Below are positions 55,488 to 64,000 of a DNA stretch of 64,000 nt, in pieces. How positions within the stretch are numbered: the first letter of the stretch is position 1; each line of letters begins with the position of its first letter. This DNA comes from Beta vulgaris subsp. vulgaris (Eukaryota; Streptophyta; Magnoliopsida; Caryophyllales; Amaranthaceae). The stretch spans positions 39,025,880 through 39,089,879 of the forward strand of contig NC_079207.1 in NCBI RefSeq assembly GCF_026745355.1. The letters run 5' to 3'. Under the pieces are notes generated by a model. It saw nothing but the letters and a program-made list of their open reading frames with translations. It was not told the DNA's origin and made no database searches. The translations under genes and the position numbers were made by a program.

Positions 55488-55859
55488 TAACTCCTAGAAA
55501 AATTCTTTCCAAGGATATCATCAAATTAGGGACTGTTTTGTAAGTACATTGATTTCAAATCAACATGGAAAGATACTTCAAATATAGAGTTTATGGCGAA
55601 AATTTGTCCTATAAATTATGACTTTGATGCTTATATTCAAAAGTGCAGAAGTATTATAGTAAAATTACATAATCATTTTATTCTAAATCATACCATTATA
55701 TTACCTAGTTAGGTGCGTGGTTCATCAAGTTTTCCACTATAATTTCTTTCATTTTTTCAAGTTTTGAATTATTGGACCTTGTATATATGGTTTGTATAAT
55801 TATGTTGTATAATTTGGGCCTAAGGCCTTTGTTATATTCTTAGTATGTGTATAGACTCT
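55488..55859. other. AT-rich spacer
   Basis: No feature recognised; it probably continues the old copia relic that follows. Confidence 0.35.
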
Positions 55860-55905
55860 ATTGTTATATTCTTGCGGCAAGTGCATGTATGATGTTGCCG
55901 GCAAG

Positions 55906-56514
55906 TAGAGATGGTCACTGGTGTGGGCTGGGTATGCCAGTTCCTTAGTCCTAGCGGGACAGGCAAAGATTTCACGACAGAGGATCGGATTGGACCGTGA
56001 AATTCACGGTTTCGGCGGGTTGGTCCACGGGATGAAAAATTTCGGCCCACGTCGGGCTGTTACTACTTTTCATGGTTCGAAAAGCGGTTCTGGCAGTTCG
56101 TAGTATACAATAATTGGATTTGATCATTGGAATTATTTGATATTGTTACATAAAACGTTTAAAAATAATTTAAATATAGTATAGAATTATTAATATGAAT
56201 GAATATTTTCATTGTTTTTGAATTTGATTAAATTACAATATATGCACTTTGATTAAAATATATATAATTTGAGTAAAATATACACAATTTGAGTAAAATA
56301 TATACAGTTTTAATATTTACTTGGGCTGGGCTGATCCGGTTCATAGGTCGGGCTGGACCAGGCTGGACGATTTTAGTACCGGGCTTTCGTGTGTTGGCCT
56401 AAAAAATAATTGGCCCACGGCCCACACACTAATTTCACGGTTCATGGCGAACTGAATCCACACAACCCACGAGGTGAGCTGGGCTAGATGGGTTGGATTA
56501 GCCTGCCATCTCTA
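55906..56514. mobile_element. hAT-type MITE
   Basis: The ends are TAGAGATGG...CCATCTCTA. The 8-bp target duplication is CCGGCAAG at the left (55898-55905) and GCGGCAAG at the right (56515-56522), seven of eight identical. The ends are followed inward by GGGCTGGG/GGGCC-type sequences, as in many plant hAT MITEs. 609 bp, non-coding. Confidence 0.85.
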
Positions 56515-56999
56515 GCGGCAAGTTTACCCTTAATGGGGAGGATGATAGCTCCACTAATTTTTTTATTTGTATTGATGATGATCGTTCTGGAACCATGTGT
56601 TCCAATCTACTCTTCGCACCTTTGATCGTGCGTACTAAGCCTTGGTGCAAGAGGAACGCTCACGGGATATTTCTAGTAGCAAGGTTGTTTGGGAAGAAAA
56701 TCATGCCTTTTCTTTGCAGGTGGATCAGCCATCTTCTAAGTCTGATGAATCCAAATTGAATTACAGATTTACAATAACATAATGAAAAGTTCAGCTAAGG
56801 GTGTCCTCCTCCACTTCTTCTATTATTGCCGGGTCTGCCTCATCTGCTACCGCGCTACCTGTTGCTGCCCCAGCCGCCCGTAGCACCCATTTCGTGCCCT
56901 TGTTGTGATAGAGGTCGTGGGAAGTATCCCTAGTGCTGCCGGTTCTGCCTCTACCCTTGATGAATTAAGCCCTGGTCATGTTTAAGTTTTCTAAAATAC

Positions 57000-57156
57000 T
57001 GTTAGTATATATGTATAATAGGAAAGCTTTATTCTCTGTAATACTTTCTTGTATAGCTTTTATTACTTCCAATATTCTAGCCTTAAATTATGTCAATGAT
57101 AGGTTGTATATATGGCACACAAATCATCAATCAAAAGTCAAGGATCATTTCCTACA
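57000..57156 (+). mobile_element. Young copia 5' LTR
   Basis: 157 bp, followed at once by TGGTATCAGATTTGG, the primer site (57157-57171) of tRNA-Met type. Confidence 0.95.
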
Positions 57157-57248
57157 TGGTATCAGATTTGGTTATCCTTCCTGTGTAACCCTAGCCGTCG
57201 TCCATCACCTCTCCTCCCTCCTCTCTGCCCTACCTTCTTCCTTCTCCA

Positions 57249-58365
57249 ATGGCCGAAAAGCCTGCTTTCCACTCGGCTCTCGTCGTAAGTAACGTCAAGG
57301 CCCTCATTCCTATCACCTTGGACCTTGAAATCGCTAAATATCATGAATGGGCTACGCTTTTAAGGTTCAGGCACGCGTTCATGGCGTTCTTGAACATATT
57401 ATCCCTCCAACCGACTCCAAAGCTCTTAAAGCCTACACGGCTGCGAAGGTGGCTGACCTTCCTCTTTGGACGCGTCTTGACGCGGTGGTTCTTCAGTGGA
57501 TCTATGTCACAGTCTCTTCCGACATTCTTTCCTCCATTCTTGTTATTGATGATCTTGCCGAACTTGCGTGGACTCGGGTTGCCCAAATGTTTCGGGATAA
57601 CAAAAATTCCCCGGCTGCATATCTTGAAACAGAATTTACCACCACTAAACTGGCCGAATTTTCCTCCGTCGTTGCTTATTACACATGGCTTCAGTCCCTT
57701 GCCACTCAGCTTGCCAATGTTGGGTCGCCGGTTTTCGATCAAAGGTTAGTGATGCGTCTTCTTGCTGGACTTCCATCTACCTACTCCACTTTTGTCACTA
57801 ACATTCAACAACGAGATGTTTTACCCTCGTTTTCGGATATTGTTCGCGTCTTAAATTTGAGGAAACCACTGCCAAGGACCGTGCTCGAGATTCGAGTGTC
57901 ATGGCCCTTATTGCTGATGACGATTCATCATCTTCCCACGGAGGTAACTCTCGCCCTTCTTCTCGTGATTCACGTTCTCAAAAATCCAAAAATATTGCTC
58001 GTGGCAAGTCAAACTATAATACTCGCGGCAAAACCAACCGCGATGGTGGCCACCACCCACACCACCAGTCTGCGGTGGCCGCTCCTTTGCCTCCGTCGTG
58101 GTCCTACGCCGCCTGGCAAGGGTGGCAACAGCCTCCTTGGGCCACTCCTCCATGCCAATATCCTACTGCATCATGGCAGCAGCGTCCCCCGCGGACTAAT
58201 GGAGAAGGCATTCTTGGGCCAAGCCCACGTCCCACAGCCCATGCATACACCATGCAGGCCACGCCCCCGTACTCCATGCAGTCACTATCCTCTACCGGTT
58301 ATGCTCCCACTGACATTGATGCTGCTCTTCACACTCTTACTTTCCAAAGCCCAGATGACAACTAG
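57249..58365 (+). pseudogene. gag of the young copia, two frameshifts
   Basis: The start at 57249 (MAEKPAFHSALVVSNVKALI) is the first ATG after the primer site in good context. The frame changes near 57360 and again near 57870. The middle part (57360-57870) carries the copia gag core, with DLAELAWTRVAQMFRDNKNS, AYLETEFTTTKLAEFSSV and MRLLAGLPSTYSTFVTNI. The C-terminal part (57901-58365) is Ser/Arg-rich (SSSHGGNSRPSSRDSRSQK) and then Trp/Pro-rich (WSYAAWQGWQQPPWATPP). It ends at a TAG where a Trp codon is expected before YMDTGAT, so gag and protease were once one frame. No zinc knuckle is present. Confidence 0.9.
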
Positions 58366-58368
58366 TAT

Positions 58369-59622
58369 ATGGATACGGGTGCCACCTCTGATATGACTGC
58401 AAATTCAGGTACTCTTACTTCTTATTTTAATTCGAGCAAATATAATGGTATTGTAGTTGGTAATGGCAATGTACTTCCAATTCGTGGTATTGGTCATACT
58501 TCCCTAGCCCCTTATAATGCCTCCCTTACTCTAAAAAATGTCCTCCATGCCCCTAAACTCATTAAAAACCTCTTTTCAGTTCGCAAATTTACTACTGATA
58601 ATCATGTGTCTGTTGAGTTTGTTCCATTTGGGTTTTCTGTGAAGGACCTTCGGACGGGGAGCTCCCTCCTGAGATGTGAGAGCACTGGGGACTTATATCC
58701 TCTCACTTCCTTGCCTACCACTACCTCACCATCTACATTTCTTGCTGCATCTCCTGCTGTGTGGCACTCTAGTTTAGGGCATCCGGGCCACAACATTTTT
58801 CATACTCTTCGTAGTCATCATATGATTGATTGTAATAAGGCTCATCATGATTTTTGTACTTCTTGTCCCTTGGGGAAATATATTAAACTGCCATTTTGTG
58901 ATTCCATGTCATCTACTACTATGCCTTTTGCTATTGTTCACAGTGATATTTGGACCTCTCCTGTTTTGAGTTCTATTGGACATCGTTACTATGTTTTCTT
59001 TCTTGATGATTTTACTAAGTATCTATGGACCTTTCCCATTGATAATAAATCACAAGTTTACTCTATTTTTCTCTCCTTTCATGCCTTAATCAGAACTCAA
59101 TTTCAACGAGACATAAAAAATATTCAATGTGATAATGGGCGGGAATATGATAATGGACCCTTTCATGAATTTTGCAAAACCAATGGGATTCAATTTCGTT
59201 TTTCATGTCCCCACACTTCTCCTCAAAATGGTAAAGCTGAACGCAAAATCCAGTCCATTAATAACATTGTTCGTACCTTACTTGCTCATTCCTCCATGCC
59301 CCCTTTGTTTTGGCATCATGCTTTACAAATGGCTACATACCTCCTAAATGTCCTTCCTACCAAGTTTCTTAAGTACAAATCTCCCACTCACATTCTTTTT
59401 CAAAGAACCCCCACTTTCTCTCATCTTCGAGTTTTTGGATGCTTATGCTATCCACTCTTTCCATCTCCTACTATTCACAAACTTCAAGCCCGGTCAACTC
59501 CTTGTGTTTTCTTGGGCTATCCGTCCAATCATAGAGGGTACAAATGCTATGATCTCTCAAGTAAGAAAATCATCATATCACGTCATGTAATTTTTGATGA
59601 AAAACACATTTCCATTCTCTAA
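58369..59622 (+). CDS. Protease and integrase of the young copia (open, 417 codons)
   Basis: One long open frame. Protease starts [14 protein letters not shown] with the active-site DTG at residues 2-4. The pre-integrase region has [14 protein letters not shown] and the CTSCPLGK Cys pair (HHCC finger). The integrase core shows HSDIWTSPV (first Asp), CDNGREYDN (second Asp) and [14 protein letters not shown] (catalytic Glu), then [19 protein letters not shown] and the GCLCYP block. All catalytic residues of the DDE triad are present. The true start lies upstream in gag; the ATG here follows the TAG by one codon. The frame breaks after 59610 before reverse transcriptase. Confidence 0.92.
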   Translation: MDTGATSDMTANSGTLTSYFNSSKYNGIVVGNGNVLPIRGIGHTSLAPYNASLTLKNVLHAPKLIKNLFSVRKFTTDNHVSVEFVPFGFSVKDLRTGSSLLRCESTGDLYPLTSLPTTTSPSTFLAASPAVWHSSLGHPGHNIFHTLRSHHMIDCNKAHHDFCTSCPLGKYIKLPFCDSMSSTTMPFAIVHSDIWTSPVLSSIGHRYYVFFLDDFTKYLWTFPIDNKSQVYSIFLSFHALIRTQFQRDIKNIQCDNGREYDNGPFHEFCKTNGIQFRFSCPHTSPQNGKAERKIQSINNIVRTLLAHSSMPPLFWHHALQMATYLLNVLPTKFLKYKSPTHILFQRTPTFSHLRVFGCLCYPLFPSPTIHKLQARSTPCVFLGYPSNHRGYKCYDLSSKKIIISRHVIFDEKHISIL

Positions 59623-61508
59623 CTTACATCAACCCACTTCCACTTCCTATGATTTTCTTCAACATGGCCTCTCTCCCTATATTCTGCACTATTTGCATTC
59701 CACGCCCCACACACAAGCCGAACCTGCCCCATCTCCTCAGCAGGTCACGGTCCGCCCCAGATCTCCCTCTCCTTCACCCGTGTCCTCGGCCCAGCCCTCA
59801 CCTACGCCAACCACACGCCTGCCCACATCTCCCGTGTTGGACGCCCCCCCCCCCACCTCCTAACAGCCCAGGCCCACATGTCTCCCCTCCTCCCACAAAC
59901 CGGGTTATAACCCGCAGCCACCACGACATTTATAAGCCCAAACGTGTGTTTAATCTTAACACCTCCTCCACTTCTATTTCCCCCATTCCTAAAAATCCCA
60001 TCCATGCCCTCCAAGACCCGAAATGGAAACTTGCCATGACCGATGAATTTGATGCTCTAATTAAAAATAAGACGTGGGAGTTAGTTCCTCGTCCTGAAAA
60101 TGTGAATCTTATTCGTTCTATGTGGATTTTTCGTCATAAAAAGAATTCTGATGACTCTTTTGAAAGGTATAAAGCTCGTCTTGTAGGTGATGGCAGGTCT
60201 CAACAGGTTGGGGTTGACTGTGACGAGACTTTTAGCCCGGTTGTCAAGCCGGCTATCATTCGGACAGTTCTTAGCATTGCTCTCTCTCGTTCTTGGCCCA
60301 TTCATCAGTTGGATGTCAAGAGCGCCTTTCTACATGGCAATCTTCATGAGACAGTCTATATGCATCTGCCACTGGGTTTTAGGGATCCTCATCATCCTGA
60401 TTATGTTTGTCTCTTGAAGAAGTCTTTATATGGGCTTAAACAAGCTCCCCGGGCCTAGTATCAGCGGTTTGCAGACTATATTGGTTTTTCTCATAGCCAG
60501 TGTGATCACTCTTTATTTATCTACTCCCGTGGCTCTGATGTTGCTTACATCCTGCCATATGTTGATGATATCATTCTCACAGCTTCTTCTGATGCTCTTC
60601 GTCTCTCTATCATGTCTCTTCTCAGTGCAGAGTTCGCTATGAAGGATCTTGGTCCTTTAAGCTATTTTTTGGGAGTGGCTGTTTCTCGTACCTCTTCTGG
60701 TATGTTTCTATCCTAGAAAAACTATGCCCTCGATATTATTGAGCGTGCAGGCATGGCTTCCTGCAAGCCCAGTCCCACTCCTGTTGACACCAAGTCCAAG
60801 CTTGGGGTCTCTGCTGGTGCTCCTTACTCAGATCTTACCTATTATCGCCAGCTTGCAGGTGCTTTACAATATCTCACCTTCACTCGTCCTGACATCTCCT
60901 ATGCAGTTCAACAAGTGTGTTTGCATATGCATGATCCAATGGTTGACCATATGACTTCTCTTAAGCGTATCATACGCTATATTCAGGGTACCCTTGACTA
61001 TGGTCTTCATCTGTATCGGTCCTCGCTTGCCACTCTTCTTTCTTATACAGATGCATATTGGGGTGGGTGTCCCGACACTCGCCGCTCCACCTCCGGCTAC
61101 TGCATTTTTCTTGGTGATAACTTGCTATCTTGGTCTTCTAAGCGCCAACCCACCTTATCTAAATCCAGTGCTGAAGCTGAATACAGGGGTGTGGCAAATG
61201 TTGTTTCTGAGTCCTGTTGGCTCCGAAATCTTTTATTGGAGCTTCATTGTCCTCTTCACAAGGCTACTCTGGTATACTGTTATAATGTTAGTGCCATCTA
61301 TCTATCTGGTAATCGTGTTCAACATCAACGCACTAAACATATTGAATTGGACATCCACTTTGTACTCGAAAAGGTATCACGCGGCGAAGTCCGCATTCTT
61401 CATGTACCGTCCCGTTATCAGATTGCTGATATTTTCACCAAAGGTCTTCCGCGCGTTCTCTTTAATGATTTCAGGGACAGTCTTAGCGTACGCCAACCTC
61501 CCGCTTAG
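59594..61508 (+). pseudogene. Reverse transcriptase and RNase H of the young copia, two stops and a frameshift
   Basis: A Pro/Ser-rich linker (59594-59863) shifts frame at a run of 11 C (59844-59854). Then come [61 protein letters not shown] and [10 protein letters not shown], a TAG where Trp is usual (60457-60459), PYVDDIIL with the YVDD catalytic pair, and a TAG (60715-60717) where Gln is usual. RNase H follows with YTDAYWGGCPDTRRSTSG, SSAEAEYRGVAN and RTKHIELDIHFV. The usual Asp of the C-D-N-x-S-A motif is Tyr here (CYNVSAIY), which should damage RNase H. It ends at 61508, before the polypurine tract. Confidence 0.92.
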
Positions 61509-61520
61509 ACTGCGGGGGTG
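61508..61520 (+). other. Polypurine tract of the young copia
   Basis: GACTGCGGGGGTG lies directly before the 3' LTR. It is only partly purine but in the right place, and its G run is typical of this class. Confidence 0.75.
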
Positions 61521-61677
61521 TGTTAGTATATATGTATAATAGGAAAGCTTTATTCTCTGTAATACTTTCTTGTATAGCTTTTATTACTTCCAATATTCTA
61601 GCCTTAGATTATGTCAATGATAGGTTGTATATATGGCACACAAATCATCAATCAAAAGTCAAGGATCATTTCCTACA
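61521..61677 (+). mobile_element. Young copia 3' LTR
   Basis: 157 bp, one substitution from the 5' LTR, followed by AATAC. Confidence 0.95.
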
Positions 61678-62497
61678 AATACGATTAATACTCAAAAGTC
61701 CACTAGTGATTGTATAACATGTGATTTACATTCATTATCTTGGATACTTGACACTGGTGATTCGCACCATGTTACTGGCAATTGGTCATGTTTGACAGAT
61801 GGTCAATTTATTATGGAATGTCATTTCGCTTGCCTGCTTGTCAAATTGTTGTAGAAACTATGAAGGGTCGTTTGATCCTTTCTCAAACCTTACTCTTAAT
61901 AATATCTTAAATTTTCCCACCCTTACTTGTAACCTGATTTATGTTTCTTAGATGATTGATGCGTCTTCTTGTGTAGTTAGATTTACTGATTCATTTTGTG
62001 CTATACAAGATCACGTGCGAGGAACTTGATTGGAGCATGTGAATGTTAAGATGAACTCTACTTCTTTCGCCAAATCCCTACTATTCATGATGTGTCTGCT
62101 TGAGTTATCTCTAAGTTTGAGTTTTGGCCTCATTGACTGGGGCATCCTTTAGACAAAGTAGTCAAGTTAGTTCTTGCTATTAGTAAGAGTAGTAATAAGA
62201 AAGAGTTGAATAAAGGTTGTGTAGTTTGTAATCAAGCCAAACAAACATGTGATCGTTTTACTGTTAGTAACATGAATTTTGAACACATTTTCGAATTAAT
62301 TCACTGTGATTTGTGGGGTCTATATTGTATGACCTCTTCTTGTGATGTTATTAATTTTTTGACTTCAGTGGATGATTACTCTCAATCTGTTTGGGTTTAC
62401 TTGTTGTGTGATCAAACAGAAATTTAGAAAGCTTTTTCTTCTTTATTTGCTATGTTTGAGGCCCAATTTGAGACTATTATTAAAATGTTGCATAGTG

Positions 62498-63586
62498 TGA
62501 TAATTAATTCTCTCTTTTCCAAAATACCATTTTAATATAAAAGTTAGAGAATCGTCAAATCATTATCGTCCGTTTGATAACATAGCGGCTTATTCAGAAT
62601 CTTGCAGTGGAAAACATAATAACTAACTTTAGAATTTGAAATTTAATTAACAACAAAGTCAACTTCAAAAGTCAACCAACAACGTCAATGTTAACTTAAA
62701 ACCAAACCTACTATAAAGTATATAAACTAGTGTACGATAAATAATTTAAACTATACAAGCTCTCTAATCCCTAACTCAATGATGCATCATCTTCAAACCT
62801 GTAGATGACAATGCACTATTAATCTAGAGAGTTTGTTCACCAAAATGGATCATCACAAAATCAATAAGGCATAGCCATGATCAACATACACAAACAAAAA
62901 CACGTAATTAGAAAAGTTGAATACTACATAATAAATTAATAAACAAACCTAACATGATACTACTTCATAATAACATGAATAAATAATAATATAACAACTT
63001 GCAGATAACTCTTACTGAAGTAAATTCCACAACCAATAATTCAATTACTTTAAATGGAATAGACAATGGAACGAGTTGTCTGACTAAAAACCATCCTTCC
63101 CTTTGGAATACGAAATACGAGCGCTTCTCCATATTCCCATGACGAACGATATCGAGGAACCTTTAAAATAAAAAGGGGAATGGTGATCAACCCGATCCCA
63201 GTAAAGCCATGGGCTACCCATGTACTCCAACTCCCTACTAGTCCATACATCAGACGTTCACAAGTCTAAAGGTATTGCTATCCACGTTTCACTTTACATA
63301 ATTTACCATTTATTATTTGTTGTAACACACAAGCAATATAGATAATACAATAATCAAACAATACATTTTCATTTTTATCTTTGGATTAGATAAGTAATAA
63401 CAAAACTTAACAACCCAAGATCAATTCATTCTTTAATCCAATCTTCCTTATTTGTTGAACCTAGACAACAACCAAATTACCTTTCAAAGGTATAAAAATA
63501 TCAACTTACCAAATAAGGTCCTCAATCCTCACAGAATAGTGAAATAATAATAAAAATGGAACAACATGACTCAATCATAATCCATA

Positions 63587-63629
<43 letters not shown>

Positions 63630-64000
63630 TCCTCCACGTGAATTAATAAAATAAAGTTTCCAACCATATGCTTGCATGAATCTTCCATACAAACACAATA
63701 TAATCTCATAAATAACATGTTTCATATAACGACACAAAATATGCAAATCTTAAATAATATGAATCATATATGAACTCAAATAGTTCCTATACATGTTTTT
63801 CATCCTTAAAATCATGATAGTAAGCACATCAACACATAGGTATGTACGTACCTTGTGTAGACAAATTGGCTTATCATTTTCACAACCTTAAAAGTCGTCT
63901 AGCATATGTTCCCCGCCTAATAAAATTCAACATAACCAAAAATCAATACTCAAATAAATTTCAGCAACTTTAAAATATATTTCAAATATCTTTTTAAAAT
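62498..64000 (-). mobile_element. LTR of family D, minus orientation, running off the window
   Basis: It begins TGATAATTAATTCTC at the exact point where the copia integrase reading stops. From there it follows the reverse complement of 53223-52455 and then continues beyond the part preserved in that copy. No coding region is seen, so it is an LTR at least 1.5 kb long, either solo or the 3' LTR of an element that continues to the right. The 66-74 codon minus frames here are not supported. Confidence 0.72.
63590..63627. repeat. (TA)n microsatellite
   Basis: About 38 bp of alternating T and A. Confidence 0.97.

Larger units (their letters stand above)
57000..61677 (+). mobile_element. Young Ty1/copia element, 4.68 kb, complete but disabled
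   Basis: Both LTRs are 157 bp (57000-57156 and 61521-61677), begin TGTTAGTATATATG and end TTTCCTACA, and differ at a single base (A versus G at 57088/61609). AATAC flanks both sides. Primer site, gag, protease, integrase, reverse transcriptase, RNase H and polypurine tract are all in place. The open reading is broken by a few frameshifts and three in-frame stops, so it moved recently with help or decayed soon after insertion. It lacks a CCHC knuckle in gag, as do several short-LTR copia families. Confidence 0.95.
55860..62497 (+). pseudogene. Old Ty1/copia relic (gag, protease, integrase) interrupted by a hAT-type MITE and a young copia
   Basis: Relic pieces lie at 55860-55905, 56515-56999 and 61678-62497. 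The first two carry gag, with a CGKC-like stretch near 55873 and later RTFDRAY and VQEERSRDISSSKVVWEEN near 56610-56700, a region common to many plant copia gags. The last has protease WILDTGDSHHVTG near 61741 (DTG intact), then the pre-integrase CVVCNQAKQTCD near 62218, HCDLWGLY near 62308 and DDYSQSVWVYLL near 62370. It stops inside the HSD motif of integrase at 62497, where an LTR of family D begins. Many stops are present. Reverse transcriptase is not in the window. Confidence 0.82.

Noticed and set aside
1..64000. CRISPR arrays, bacterial operons, tRNA or rRNA genes
   Set aside because: The sequence is plant nuclear DNA; the direct repeats found are contiguous tandem repeats without spacers, and no RNA gene core was recognised by reading. 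A covariance-model search would be needed to exclude tRNA fragments fully.

Overview
This is nuclear DNA from a flowering plant, most likely a dicot. The evidence is Ty3/gypsy elements of Athila and Tat type, a SIRE-like Ty1/copia element, CACTA, hAT-type and Stowaway-type DNA elements, a Helitron-like end and a 65-kDa microtubule-associated protein (MAP65)-like pseudogene. I see no intact host gene, tRNA or rRNA. The window is heterochromatin-like: transposons inserted into transposons, separated by AT-rich relic DNA. The species cannot be named from this.

Left part (1-4.6 kb): the 5' end of a minus-strand Tat-like gypsy element, AT-rich DNA, and a long-inverted-repeat element (2779-3902) with a C-rich and a G-rich arm.

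Core (4.6-35.3 kb): one Athila-like, pol-less element (4629-35274, target duplication ACATG). A SIRE-like copia (4837-15727, duplication CTTTG) sits in its 5' LTR. A CACTA element (21601-34845) sits in its 3' LTR. A Tat-type gypsy (21844-33610, duplication ATAGG) sits inside the CACTA. The Tat element carries gag-pol on the plus strand and, between pol and the 3' LTR, a five-exon gene on the minus strand with its own TATA box. The four introns are GT-AG and their phases agree. This is the most interesting object in the window.

Middle (35.3-49.4 kb): a degenerate tandem module, a Stowaway MITE, a solo LTR with perfect target duplication (36435-38868), degenerate tandem repeats, a second Athila-like copy (about 43.5-47.56 kb) split by a second CACTA element that carries a gene-like 47-codon exon, and a minus-strand copia relic.

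Right part (49.4-64 kb): a MAP65-derived pseudogene whose fragments lie upstream of a third CACTA-like terminus (52454); two inverted copies of one LTR family (52.5-53.2 kb and from 62.5 kb to the edge); a 719-bp tandem duplication; MITEs; a Helitron-like 3' end; and an old copia relic invaded by a hAT-type MITE (55906-56514) and a young copia (57000-61677, duplication AATAC, LTRs differing at one base). The young copia is disabled by frameshifts and by three stop codons, all explicable by C-to-T change in CHG context, as expected for methylated plant transposons.
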